Shown here piece by piece: positions 1-11,037 of a stretch of 64,000 nucleotides of DNA. Position 1 is the stretch's first letter. Each line of letters starts with the position of its first letter. Source of the DNA: Phytophthora hibernalis. Its lineage: Eukaryota > Oomycota > Peronosporomycetes > Peronosporales > Peronosporaceae. The notes beneath the pieces are model-generated. The model had not been told where the DNA came from. It saw only the letters and a list, made by a program, of their open reading frames with translations, and did no database searches. The translations under genes and the position numbers were made by a program. The stretch spans positions 434,001 through 498,000 of the forward strand of contig JAAKBF010000020.1 in NCBI GenBank assembly GCA_012656075.1. The letters run 5' to 3'.

Positions 1-2871
1 TTGGAAGCACGTCGTGTCGGTCGCCCTCCGTGCTTTGGGGCACAGGAAGAACTTGGCGTCGCCCTTGGAGCAGTCCTCGAAGTAGTACGTAGTCTGAAAG
101 CTCTTCATCTGCTGCCCTCGGTACAAGGAGCACACCTTGCACACGCGCTGGCGACGCTTCTGGGTCACGGAGACGACCACCCAATCGTCGAGATGCTTTA
201 GCTTCTGTGTGGCCTTGCGGCGGCGCTTGCGCGCGTGAAGCAACCGCTCCAGTGTGCTTGGCTCGAAGCCGTCGTCGCGCACCTGCAGTAGTTATTTGTG
301 CAGCATCTTCAACCAGTCGAGACGCTTGGGTGGACGAGCCCCTCTTATGTTGTTGCAGGCTTACTTGTGCGTCATGTAAGCATTTTCCAACGCGAGATCG
401 AACAAACCCAAGAACAGACTCTTGTAGTTCTTGCGGAACCTGAAAGAAGTCTGCACAGAATATGTCTGGAGGCGGAGTTGATCATGCATATCAACTCCGT
501 CCATCCAGCGTTGGTAGTCCGTCACCAACTTGGGGCAGGGGAACGTGGATTGCCCGACTGCCTTCAAGTTCCTGCTGATCTTGTCCTCTATCATCGATAC
601 ACCCGTCGCCAGATAGTACACCGGCTTGCGGACCCACAAGTGGCAGGCAACCAGGGTGGGCACCGCAGCGGACCGCGAAAACGTGAATGCTTCACGCTCG
701 ACCGTGCTTGGGCGGGTCTTGCGCTTCTCCACAACCTCCTTGTCGAACCCCAGCCTCGATATCATAATGGTGCCCACCATGTACACTGCCATCGAAAGAA
801 GTTGAAGTGCGAGCGATACGGACGTGTTAAATCTATCAATGACAACAATTCGAACGTCAGAGGTTTTTTTATCTCCAAGCACTGCCTTCAAATTTCGGAT
901 AACCGCTGTAGCTCTCCCGTCTTGTGGTCAAAAGCTTGTTGTGCTGTCTGTGGTGCTTGACGCTTGCCAACGTACACCTCAAATCCAATATAGTCAGTTA
1001 CGACATTATATACTTCATTAAAATACAAAAGCTTTAAGCTACGACTTAAATCAAAAGCAAAAAAACGAACCTGTAGCAATAGGCTGTACGATAGTCGCAA
1101 GTCATAAACATCTGAGTTCCATAGCGGTGTGGCTTGTCCGGCATAAACATACGCGTGCTGTTCCTCTTCGACGTAGCCGGTAGAACACCTTCATCAAACG
1201 ATATAATGTTAGACACACTCCACGACTTCAGGAATCGGTCCTGTATCACGCCCACAACTGCGCGAAGCTCCCAGAGTTTGTCGCGCTTGTTGGCAGATCC
1301 ATTGTTGCCGAAGTGCAGGGCGCCTAAAATCCCCGTGCACCGATTGCGTGCAAGAAATCGACCGAAGTTGCCGCTAGAAAGTGCGCCATCATCAGCCATG
1401 GCCCAGTGGTCAGGGAATGGTCGAGTCGGGGTCAGCATGTGAGCCACAAGTAGCCCCATAACCTGCCTAATCTCGCGTGGTGAGAAGTCTGGCTCCGCAC
1501 GCAAACGCCTCCGAATATCACGCAGTGACTGTGGTCCTTGGCCTTCGCGTACAAGACGCGCACGCTTAGCCCTTGCCGTCTTCTTCACCCTGGCGTTCTT
1601 ATACCTATTCGTTTCCCGCGTGATATACGTCCACAGCGTCCTCGGCATAAATACAACCGCAAATCCAGCGGCGAATCAAACTTCTACAGGATCTCCGGTG
1701 CAGGTCTCGCGATCTAGCTTGATAGTCCATCGAATGAACTGGTTTTGCTTTCAAACTGCGAAGATGATGTCGTCCACGCCATTGACCGCAGCGTACTCTG
1801 GTCCATATCTTCAATAGCTAGCGAGCCACCTAAACCATCAATAAAAGCTGCATCCATTAGTGAGGTTTCTTCTTCGTCGGAAGATACGTCGGCATCAATT
1901 GGTCGTGCGGCAACGTGGTCGTCACCCGAGAAGCTATCGTCATCCGATAACGAATCCATGCTGTCGTAATCTGCTGGAACATCCTCCGCTTTCAAAATGT
2001 TCGCGTCGGTAGGATTCACCGGAATCAATGGGACCACAGTATTGGCGTTGGGGAACACGGATCGGGTGTAGTCGGCGTGTTTGATATACGACTAGGTGGA
2101 TCTGGCGAGGTCGGGAACTCTGGTACGGCTGAAAGCGATGCCGTCATTACTGCGGCCTTCTCATCTTCGACATTTTCCCCACAAATATTGCATCTGCTGT
2201 GATTGCGGATAGTGCTATAGTGGTGTTAATCTGAGAAGCCGTAACAGTCTCATATCCATCATTTCTATCGCCAGCAATGCCCGCAGGTGTACTTGGTTAA
2301 TTTTCGTTACCAGAGCTGTCAGATCCAAACAGAGACTCCAGGCTTCTCACCGCGGACTCATCTGCACAGGTGGCAGAGAACGCGGGCTTGTTTTTCGTGT
2401 TCACGCCTCCTACAGTGCCTTTGGTCACAGCAAACTTTACGACTGCGGCCTCTCCTACGAACACGTTCACGCCTTCAATGTGCTCCTCGTTCGCCGCTTC
2501 AGGTGTCAGGTAAGACCAAACCGTCGCCAAGCCCATTAAGCGCTTGGATATCTAGCCTTCCGCGGTGAGCAGTCTCCACAGGGTCCCGAATGAGACGTCC
2601 CGAACGTCAACCTCGGGGCGGCCTGAGCCTGGGCCTTGGTACGGGTGCTCACTCGGTATGGCATCTTCGATGCAAATTCGGCAATGAAGGGCACAGACCA
2701 CCATTCGATGGAACCCATCAAAGAGGCGATTCTCAGAGAGTGGGACAGTGAACCCAACCGCCACCTTTGCGATAGCTTCAGGACTTGCCTTATGACATAT
2801 CTAACCATTTTGTCGATATGGCGGGCCGTTTTGATTAACGTGTCGAGTTGCGTCCATATGCTGCGGTACAC
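1..2871 (-). pseudogene. piggyBac-like transposase (DDE_Tnp_1_7), near full length, copy 1
   Basis: Cut-and-paste DNA transposase relic read right to left. An N-terminal region (2297-2871) carries a domain usually found ahead of oomycete piggyBac cores, followed by an acidic stretch (1714-2058). The core begins at 1648 with MPRTLWTYITRETNRY. The three catalytic aspartates are visible in FDEGVLP, IDRFNTSV and GVDMHDQLR. The C-terminal zinc ribbon (VCKVC...LCPKA...CF) lies at about 1-200 and runs off the left edge. Damage: in-frame TAA codons at 361-363 and 292-294, one break at the C-run 916-918 that an extra base would repair, and an AT-rich interruption of about 75 nt near 1010-1085 that may be an intron. 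Family assignment is firm. The exact N-terminus and the boundaries of the element are not determined. Confidence 0.8.
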
Positions 2872-3122
2872 AGCTCCTAAGGAACTCCTCCATATTCAGG
2901 AGATACGCCTTTGTTGACCTGTCGGTCTACGCTCCTTTGTATAAGTTAAAACTTATCCCACGTATGTCCTGTAACTAAAATGGTTTGATGGTGTGTCCCT
3001 CCTGCTTTACTGTCATATAGTAGTCATTCCATGATAAATTGTGGAAGTTGCTCTTCGTCCTCAACAGCACCTGACGTCAAGTGGGCCGGTGCATATGTTT
3101 TATCTGATGATGATTTTTATCG
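2872..3122. other. no recognisable gene
   Basis: AT-rich spacer between the piggyBac relic and the hairpin at 3123. No coding similarity was noticed on either strand. Confidence 0.4.
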
Positions 3123-3177
3123 TGCGGGCATTACTTGACAGCTGGGGAGGGTACCCAGCTATCAAGTAATGCCCGCA
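3123..3177. repeat. near-perfect inverted repeat (24-bp arms, 7-nt loop)
   Basis: The left arm 3123-3146 (starts TGCGGGCATTACTTGA) pairs with 3154-3177 with one mismatch in 24, separated by GAGGGTA. It could form a stable hairpin, or be two abutting terminal inverted repeats left by a mobile element. It lies about 300 bp beyond the last piggyBac coding similarity. Confidence 0.85.
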
Positions 3178-5662
3178 TAGTCTCTGACACCGCTGATTTC
3201 GATACAATGTACTGGTACTCCTCCCCAATACGACCACCCTGTTGGTACTCCAGTAGTAGTTGCTATCTAATTGTTGCTCGCAGCATTTTCCTTATGTCGC
3301 CATTTTCCATCTACCTTAATTTGAGTTGATCGCGCTATGTTTTCCCTCGGTGCTGCCTACAAGAACTCAGTACCGCTTTCCATGTGGCTCAGCCGGTGTC
3401 AAGCTACTCTTGCCATGCTTCCTGTGAGATCTGCAGATGGTCATAATTTATCCAATCGTGGAGTACGGACGTCTAAATCGTCTACATTTCCGATATATTG
3501 CTCATCGAATTGTTCTCGTTGCATGATTGCATCTTGGACCGCGTGTTCACCGCCATCATCTACATATATTTGGCGCGTATAAGCAGGGACCCAATATCTT
3601 CGGCGTCTCGTTTGCTGTGACGTTCCGTCCGAGTTTTTCGGCTCGAGACTTGTTAGTATTATGTCCACAATCTCTGAGTTACCTGAGTCAAGAGGCAATT
3701 TAAATGAGTCTTGCTCCCCCGCCACGAACGGCCACCGCCGATGCAGCTACAATGCTATTGTTCCAGCATACCTACAAGAATATGCACATCACTACTGATA
3801 TCAGCATACTTCCTCGGTGTGCTGTAAATTTCTGTGCGTCATACACATTGTTCGCAGTAGCTTCGCAGTCAAAGCATAGTCGAAATGCGTATATTATATC
3901 TCCAGAGCTTGTGTTTCATGAACGCTGTGGTTATGCACGCCTCCTTCTTGAGATGCGAGGGCCTTGCAATACATCATCCGTGTTTGCAATGCTTGTTACC
4001 GCGTAGCTTTCTTCAAATGCCGCCTATTCCGTTTCCTAATACTCGTTGTCGAGCCTTTGTTCTCCCTCAAAGAGCTCAGAGGTAGATTGTGCGCTGCTGC
4101 CAGCATATCAACGCCTCTCGGATGACGGCTTACGTTGTGGTGATAACATCCCACCACTTTCGCGTTTCTAGCACGCACTTCGTTTTTAGGGGGACATTTT
4201 GTTTCTCGCCTTGTTCATTTGATGATCCAGCTTGCCTCGCATCCGGAACCGAGTTGGCCCCTGAACTGCCACGTCATCCGCCTTGACGTACTATATGTTA
4301 GTCTCTGTCCCGTCGTGAGCACGTTGCCACTCTTCATCCGTGCAGTCAGCGCTTCTCTCCCACTTGACACCTTATGAGAACTTCTTGGTCCACCTGTGCG
4401 CGGAGATCGTGTCGTTGGCATAGTCTGTTCCTCGATAACCGTTCCAGACACGTCCCAGTCTGACCAACCTGCAAGAACTGCACATCTGTGACCGCCGCCG
4501 CACGATATCAGCCGCCACGTACAAGGAGCTGGCGTCGTGGGATCTGGCATAGTTCTACCTCGCAAAGAGTCCATATAAGCAAGTCATTGAGCGCGTGCTG
4601 ATGGAGGCCAGTAAGTTGCGCCGCCGTACTGCTGACTGTTTCGAGCGGCAAAAGGAAAGGCCAAGCTATCAGTTCCTGTTGGACCAATGCATGGCCGAGT
4701 TCGTCTTGCGCAGCGAGGGATTGGATATTTCGTTGTCTGGAAACTTGATTATCGCTCGGGTCAAACGGTGTTGCGTCGGCTAAACATCCCACTTCGCTCG
4801 CGGCCACGGCTAGGATGGTCATGGGTTCGTAACCTACAAGCGCTATGGAATTTGATGGCATCGTGCTCACGGTGAGGACGGGATCGTTAATTTGGTGTCG
4901 ATGGAAGACGATAATATTGCGCCCGGGATAATCATTCGTACCAACTCGTATACAACATGGACGAACCCGTTTTTTAGTAACGTGTTACGTGCTTGTTTTT
5001 GCATCAATACAGCACCCGACCTAAAAAAACGACAACGCGCTGATCACTCTGGCGGTCTGCAACAACGCCATTAGGACAGACAATCTGCCGTTCTATTCAT
5101 AGGGAAGGTTGCTAACTTTGGTGTTCTGGCGTGCTTGCACACGTCTCAGAAACGAGCAGCTGGATGCACTCTTCGTATGCCTGTTAGTCTTTAACTAGAT
5201 TTCGCTATGCTGCATGATGAAGGAGCTCGTGTTCTCTCACGGCCTCCGCAATCCCTAATTTGCGCTGTGTGTGCGAACAAGTCTTCTTTTGCTACTTCTT
5301 GACGCGGTGCGTCCGTGTTTCATCTAGTGCGTTAGGCTAAAGGATTGAACCCATCCAGGCATGGCTACGTCAGATCTACTAGAAGTCAAGCGAAGTTATA
5401 AGCAAGGCGAATTCGCTGCACAGCACGCCTACGCCATCCGCAGCAGTCGACCAAGATGCCACTCCACGCGTGAGATTCGAATGGATATGAAGATGTTGGT
5501 GGGGCTGCGGTTCTGGTTGGTGTGTCTGCTACCGTGACAACGTCAACCGGTGGCTTCACGTTCGAGGAAGGGTCTTTCTTTCACTAGTGGTTCTGTGACT
5601 ATAAACGCACCAATAGCCATACCCCGGGCAATGGTGAGGCTGCCAACGCGACCAACTAGCTA
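3178..5662. other. repeat-derived DNA without an identifiable gene
   Basis: Both strands are broken into short open frames. A minus-strand frame at 3441-3725 is acidic and lacks a recognisable family. Frames at 4215-4870 share no motif I can name. It is probably the decayed interior of older transposons, and no function is proposed. Confidence 0.4.
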
Positions 5663-6566
5663 TTGATAAGTTCCTTCACGAACAACGGGCGCCCCGTCTC
5701 AGATAGTTCAAGCTCATCCATCTTCGGATGTAAACAAGACGGCACCCAAGATGCAGGGGGCTTCAACCTGTACCGTGTTCAGCTGATGGCTTTTCTGCAA
5801 CATTTCAATGTCTGGAGTATGCTGGGTGGTTCGCTAGGTAGACCTGTGATGCCTTACCTGGAGCAGCAGCTCTTTGATTGAGTGGATGTTTCTATGCGAG
5901 ACTCGATCCTTCAGGGGTTGAAGAGGGATGTTGCCGAGCGGTTGTGTGACTTGCCTTCTGGAAGGCAGATGCGGCTCAATTTGGAAGCTCACTATATAAG
6001 AGAGAGTTTTTGAACTACGTATCGATGCTCAAGAAGTTCTTCCATGCACCCTACACTCGCGAGCAAACTATGTACTCCTGGCTCCGAGAGATACACGACA
6101 CTCACAGAGAACTAGTCAACCTGGGTCGTGTTGTTGTTGATGGCTTCACTGTTGATGTGCTTTTGATGGGAGTTGCTCAGACGCATCGCGAATTAGTGTG
6201 TCGATTCTCGTGTGTGATGGCTCGTGGTAGTCAACCGCCGCTGGCCCAAGTTATAAACACACCGAAGGCCGAAACAGAATGAGACGAATTCGTTGTGACG
6301 AAAAAGAAGGAGCTGCTTCAAAGGTCGTCAACAGTTATCAGAAGAAATCTGCAAAGTTGGGCAACAGCAAGAATGGTGGCGATGCTCCTAACACGGACAC
6401 GTTAAACTCCAAGAATGAGAAAAGAGGCAACTGCCACTACTGCGGTATTACTGACCACTATCAGTGCGAGTGCCGCAAAGGGAAATTTGACATCACGCAC
6501 GGTATGCTGATGAGGCCAAATTGTATCTTCAGAAGGGTGGAAGTGGCGACAAGAATGTCTTCATGA
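5663..6566 (+). pseudogene. Ty1/copia-type gag fragment with CCHC zinc knuckle
   Basis: Three consecutive plus-strand frames resemble a copia gag polyprotein. The first has the N-terminal start of the gag fold (GFNLYRVQLMAFLQHFNVW, 5750-5830). The second is a helical middle region (6010-6282) with MLKKFFHAPYT. The last (6279-6566) ends in a zinc knuckle CHYCGITDHYQCEC, spacing C-x2-C-x4-H-x4-C. Gag packages retrotransposon RNA, and the knuckle binds nucleic acid. Stops and frame changes split it, and no protease, integrase or reverse transcriptase follows within recognisable distance. No LTRs were found by eye, so this is an orphan remnant. Confidence 0.65.
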
Positions 6567-6653
6567 TGGCGAACATGTGGGCCTTCAGCGTCCTTCGTGA
6601 TACACGCGGAAGCTTGGTGGTATGAGGGTCATCACAAAACCTCGGGGGTGCCT

Positions 6654-6917
6654 TCATGATGATCCGGTTACCCACTTGCTTAACAAGTCACTCTTGCCTT
6701 CCTGAAAGAACTCCGTGATGACCGATTGCAGCGTTCCGTTCGCGTTTGTGATACCTTCGTAACCATTGTGCGCTGTTTTCAGGTGCTGGAGTAGATTTGT
6801 GTAGCCCGACTTGATGTTCTGCTGGTAGACATTACCACAGATGCAGTGGTGGTAGCTTTGATTCACGACATCTGGCCTGAACCAGGCTTGGTAGAAGGTG
6901 TGACAAGGTAGCAACAT
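6654..6917 (-). pseudogene. hAT-like transposon BED-type zinc finger fragment
   Basis: Short minus-strand frame of 87 codons containing CICGNVYQQN followed by SGYTNLLQHLKTAH, a C-x-C...H-x4-H arrangement typical of the BED/hAT finger at the N-terminus of oomycete hAT transposases. The rest of the transposase (dimerisation domain) is not visible downstream. It is a truncated relic immediately after the copia gag, in opposite orientation. Confidence 0.5.
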
Positions 6918-7356
6918 AATAACGGGGTGTTTCTGGTACTTGCGGGTTCAAGCTGAAGATGATTTGTGCCAGCAGAAGCAGTGTAGATCTAAGTTTATAT
7001 TTCTTGGTTCAGCGGCGGTCACACGAATCGCGAGCGCTTAGGCACCATTGATCTGGGGACTGCGTTTAGCGGACTGTGCTAGAATGAACCGTGGCGAGCG
7101 CCACGGTTCGTACTCCATTCCACCAATGCAATTACTACATTGAGGGCAATTTTAAAATTGTCATTGGGATCGACAATTTTTGCAATGTATTCATTGCAAT
7201 GATAGTTGGCCCAACGCTGACGGTATCACAGGTAATGCAGCCTCATCTTGTTCAACGTTCCAACATCATCAGCACCGCAGAACATCTCAAAATCATGTAG
7301 GATGTAGATTCAACGGTTCTAGTTGTTGACTTATACCCCACCTCAGCAAGATAGGG
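6918..7356. other. no recognisable gene
   Basis: A 69-codon plus-strand frame at 7091-7300 shows no family motif. Nothing else is supported in this stretch. Confidence 0.4.
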
Positions 7357-7734
7357 CTAGCGCTCCGACATACATGGTAGGTAGCTCATGGTGCGATAGG
7401 CCACCACTCGGACCATTCCGTAACTTAATCTCATCGGATCAAAGTTCTTGATTTCACCGTTTTGTAAGTCAATCATAATTGCACACCAGTGATTGCCGTT
7501 GCAATTCAGTAGAATCAAATGGTGTTCATTAGAGACACCTAGGAACATATTATAAAGCGTTCCCTCCGGCAGAGTCACGTTTGTTCCCACTACGATACCC
7601 CAATTACTCTGGTCAATCACCACAACGCTAGGCATATGCCAAAACAACGTCGTCGCTATTTCGGTTAGTGCGTGATCCCTCAGGAGGAATTTGGCTCCAC
7701 AATCTAAGATGGCCGTCTGTGAATACAACAACAA
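7357..7734 (-). pseudogene. Ulp1-like (C48) cysteine protease fragment, probably MULE-borne
   Basis: The frame reads through MPSVVVIDQSNWGIVV, LILLNCNGNHWCAIMIDL and GEIKNFDPM. The NHW...FDPM spacing is the histidine and aspartate part of the Ulp1/SENP catalytic triad. The C-terminal catalytic cysteine (expected in a G-x-x-C-G motif) is not present before the stop. SUMO-protease-like domains are commonly carried by Mutator-like elements in plants and oomycetes, and this island also contains a MULE transposase. A captured or element-encoded relic is therefore likelier than a cellular SUMO protease. Truncated at the C-terminus. Confidence 0.5.
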
Positions 7735-8409
7735 CTTTAGGTAATTCCTTTAATCATTGCAATGCCATATATTTACCTTCTCCGACAAAATCAGTATGGC
7801 ATTCGACTTGGCTGACAACCCATCATTATTGTGGACGTCATAACCAGGCAACAACTATAGAAAAATATTCGAGGCGATCCATGCTTGCATTTTCTCGATG
7901 ACATTTAGCAGCCACCGTTTGTTGTCACGGCTGCATTATAAGTACCGTAATTGTAGATAATATACCAAATTCGATTACAACATCGCGCTATCTGTCAATC
8001 GCGCGTGCTTCATTTGAAAGGCGGTGACTTTGGTGGATGATTGATTTATCCGGTCGCGGGACAAAATGCGCCTGATCTCCATACTTGGCTCTGTGACATG
8101 CAACTTAGTCAATATACGTGAGATTGGTGCCATCATATTTTTCTCGAAGACAAACTACTTAAACTGCTTAAGTTGGTCTGTACACGCTGGATAATTGAGT
8201 TTCGCATGATAGAATTTCGGTTACGACCGACACTGTCAACCTCTTGTTGTGGAGGGTTGAATTATCGCTTGCCATCTGAATCAATAGAGTTCTCTTCGCT
8301 TTTTTGTTTTCGCCATTTTTGTGGTCTTACTGGACTTGCAATATCAAAGTCAAGTGTCATAGTATCTAGACAGTATACTACGCGAGACTATGCTCTCTCG
8401 TATATCCAC
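7735..8409. other. no recognisable gene
   Basis: AT-rich. A plus-strand frame of 86 codons (8173-8433) has no recognised motif. Confidence 0.4.
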
Positions 8410-8779
8410 ATGACCAGACTGTACACCCGATAGTAAACCAGACTGTGAACCCGACTCGCCAGACTGTGCACCAGATTATTCAAACTGTGGACCAGACTCG
8501 CTCGACTGTGCACACGACTGTGTGCTCGACTCGCAAGACTGTACAAACGGTGTTGCCAATTCACCATACTGCACATCAGACTCCCTAGACTGTCAATTAG
8601 ACCCATCTGCATTGATCACTTCAATACCATCTACATCATTAGGACAGGCAACATCCGTCAACCTTTCGCAAGAAACTCCCAGATCTGAACTACGACCCAA
8701 ATCAACTGCACCTGCTGCCTCATTGTTACTTGATGCACGACGCGCACATTCAACGATTACTCCAAATTGTTTCCGATGA
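8410..8779 (+). repeat. degenerate minisatellite encoding Cys-Asp repeats
   Basis: From about 8410 to 8605 a short unit based on CCAGACTGT recurs with 12-27 nt spacing. On the plus strand the frame stays open from after a TGA near 8408 to 8779 and gives repeated PDCxPDS-type units (PDCTPDS, PDCEPDS, PDCAPDY, LDCAHDC, LDSQDC), followed by a Ser/Thr-rich tail. No initiating ATG is seen in the repeat. It may be part of a degraded extracellular or element-encoded protein, or a simple minisatellite. Function unknown. Confidence 0.55.
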
Positions 8780-9117
8780 TACAGAAACTAGAGTCTACCT
8801 CTGCGACGATGGTAAGAGTTGCAACGCGCTAAAGAAGCAAGACGCACGGATAACTGTGTAAGTGATGGTGATGAGAGGTGAAACTGCCGATGATTTAGAG
8901 AGAGAGTGAGATCGAGTGTAATGGTGGTGATTAGAGTACACAAGAAATATCAGGCGGCGACGGCGGTACGACTTTTGCTGGAGCGGGCACCAAAGCAGAG
9001 CGAGCTGATCGAAATATGGGTAAATTGGGCGAGAATGAAATTGGTGACTTCGCGCTAGATGAAGGCAACATTAAGGAGGTGCGAGAAAGCCGATTGATCT
9101 TCGGTATGTTGTATCGG
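8780..9117. other. no recognisable gene
   Basis: Non-coding-looking stretch ahead of the second piggyBac copy, with GA-rich patches around 8880-8930. Confidence 0.35.
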
Positions 9118-9192
9118 TTTTTGCAACAAATGATGTCATATATAAAATACTATACCTTTTGCAACAAATGCTGTCATATATAATATACTTTA
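9118..9192. repeat. two-copy tandem repeat upstream of piggyBac copy 2
   Basis: A unit of about 38-40 nt containing GCAACAAATG and TGTCATATATAA is present twice (about 9123-9156 and 9161-9191) with a few substitutions. It sits directly before the transposase frame and could belong to the 5' end of that element. Confidence 0.7.
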
Positions 9193-9196
9193 ACTG

Positions 9197-10720
9197 GTGT
9201 ATTCGGCGAGGAATACGGACCGAAAATGCCATTTCGCAGATGGCAGAACCACCGTTGAAGCTGTTCCTGTTTTCAACTCCGAAGCGGTTTGGAGGACCGT
9301 GGTGTCTGAATCAAACCGATACTTTTCGCAGAACGTGGTATCAGGTGTGGACCGTATGTACGAAAAGCAAAGGACACCAAGCAAGCAGGTGAGAGAAGGA
9401 TACATAAACATATATGCAAATAAACCTGCTATATTGACTAATGAGATCCTGCATGTGCTAGGATTGCTGATCGTACGCATGCTGATCCCCGACGCCATCG
9501 GTTTCGATATCATAGGCAAACTGAAAAAGGCAGTACCCAGTGCTACCTTCAACGACTACATGTCTCGCGGTCGCTTCGAGCATAGCATGACTAGCTTTCG
9601 AACTTTACGAATAAAGCTGATGTTTGAGGTGCCTTAGAAAAAGCCTGTAAAATTCGCTCCGTGATCTCGACCCTTCAGGAGACGCTTCCGCGTGTTTATA
9701 AAACCATTTCGGCTCTCTCGTTCGATGAAAGATATCCCCCATCGCGTAACCGCAACAACCCAACTGGGCAGTATCTCAAGGAAAAGCCTCACTAGTGGGG
9801 CTCTAAACTGTTTTGACGTGTTGTGCCGATACAGCCTACTGCATGAGGTACATAAGCGCTATTTATAAGTTAAACATGTTGTATTTGATGTGGTATTACG
9901 TGCTGTGTGTAGAACATATAGACTTGAGGTATTCTGCGTCAAGACATATCATACCGATTAAATTGGAAACGTACCGGAGTGTCAGCTGCTGATCCAAACA
10001 CCGGGCCCTCTGCAGTGATTCACAATCTTGAAGCAGTGTTACCTCACCCATAGCAGGGTTCTTACCATCTAGTGGTTACGTATAGGTTCTACACGTCAGT
10101 CCAGATCGGTTTCCAATTCCTGCGCCGCAATTAATACTCCATTGGCACGATAAAAGGGGTCAAAGTTGGTTTTCTCGGGAAATTGTGAATAAAAATAGCG
10201 ATCGGCCTAAAAGAATACCGCATGGGTCAGTACGCATGACAGTGAAACGAAACCACCCCTGATGGTGTGGTGGGACCGGAAACCTGGACAACGCTTGGCA
10301 ACTGGAGCGAGTCGAGCTATGGAGACGTGCCGAGATTCATTGTACGATGGGGTGCTCTAATTGTTTAGTTTGACTAAATTTCACATTTATCTCTAGGGAG
10401 ACGTACGGGGGCACAGGAGAAAGACGCCATGCAATTCCTCGCTCATACATGGTGTGTGACTACCACCATTGGATGAGAGGAGTAGATGTTCACGACCAAC
10501 TTCGATTTCAGCGCTATTCCCTGCAACTGCAGACATGGTGCAAAACATTCTACAAAGCAATCTTCACGGGGCTGATTGATGTGGCTATTTTGAAGACATA
10601 CATTTTCTTCAAAATGGCGCAGAAGAGAATCGATGTCAGCCCTGTGACACATGCGAAGTTCATGTTGGAACTAAACTTCCAACTACTGCAGCTGAAGAAA
10701 GAAGACCTGTTTGAGCGGGT
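9197..10720 (+). pseudogene. piggyBac-like transposase relic, copy 2
   Basis: The first part (9197-9637) matches the N-terminal half of the DDE_Tnp_1_7 core: VVSESNRYFSQNVV, EILHVLGLLIVRMLIP and FNDYMSRGRFEH. The C-terminal part (10449-10720) has DYHHWMRGVDVHDQLRFQ, carrying the third catalytic aspartate in GVDVHDQ. Between 9640 and 10440 the central region with the first two aspartates is not readable, so this copy is more decayed than the one at 1-2871 and lies on the opposite strand. The C-terminal zinc ribbon is not evident. It is a transposon relic, not a host gene. Confidence 0.7.
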
Positions 10721-10730
10721 AAGTTTTCAT

Positions 10731-10826
10731 GTTGTATGTGGCACATGCTGTCTGAAAGTGTCGGCGCTGACCATCCAGATATATGTTATATGTGATACAT
10801 GCTGTCGGAAAGTGCCAGCGCTGTGA
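10731..10826. repeat. degenerate two-copy direct repeat after piggyBac copy 2
   Basis: Segments around 10731-10773 and 10787-10826 share ACATGCTGTC, GAAAGTG and the GCGCTG core with scattered substitutions, spacing about 55 nt. Confidence 0.55.
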
Positions 10827-10851
10827 GCTCTCCTGGTTCTTCGTTGTTACC

Positions 10852-11037
10852 TCATTCATGCTCGCCCCCTGCGACCTCCTGCCACTCATCCTCCACACCA
10901 CCGGCCTCTTCAATATCTTTTTGAGGTGCGTCCTCTTGCTCTTCATCTTCATCCCCCGCGTTCGACTCTTCTCGGTCTCCGTCGCGGCGCTTGCGCTTCT
11001 TACCCCTCCACCTCGTTCCTGCAGCTCGGTTTTGCAC
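10852..11037 (-). other. open frame with basic and acidic clusters, unassigned
   Basis: Minus-strand frame of 61 codons beginning MQNRAAGTRWRGKKRKRRDG and ending in a Glu/Asp-rich run (GDEDEEQEDAPQKDIEEAGG). The composition looks like a nuclear, low-complexity protein segment, but there is no family evidence and no gene context. It may be compositional chance. Confidence 0.2.

Noticed and set aside
5000..6600. Complete copia retrotransposon
   Set aside because: Only gag is readable. No LTR pair, integrase or reverse transcriptase was found around it.
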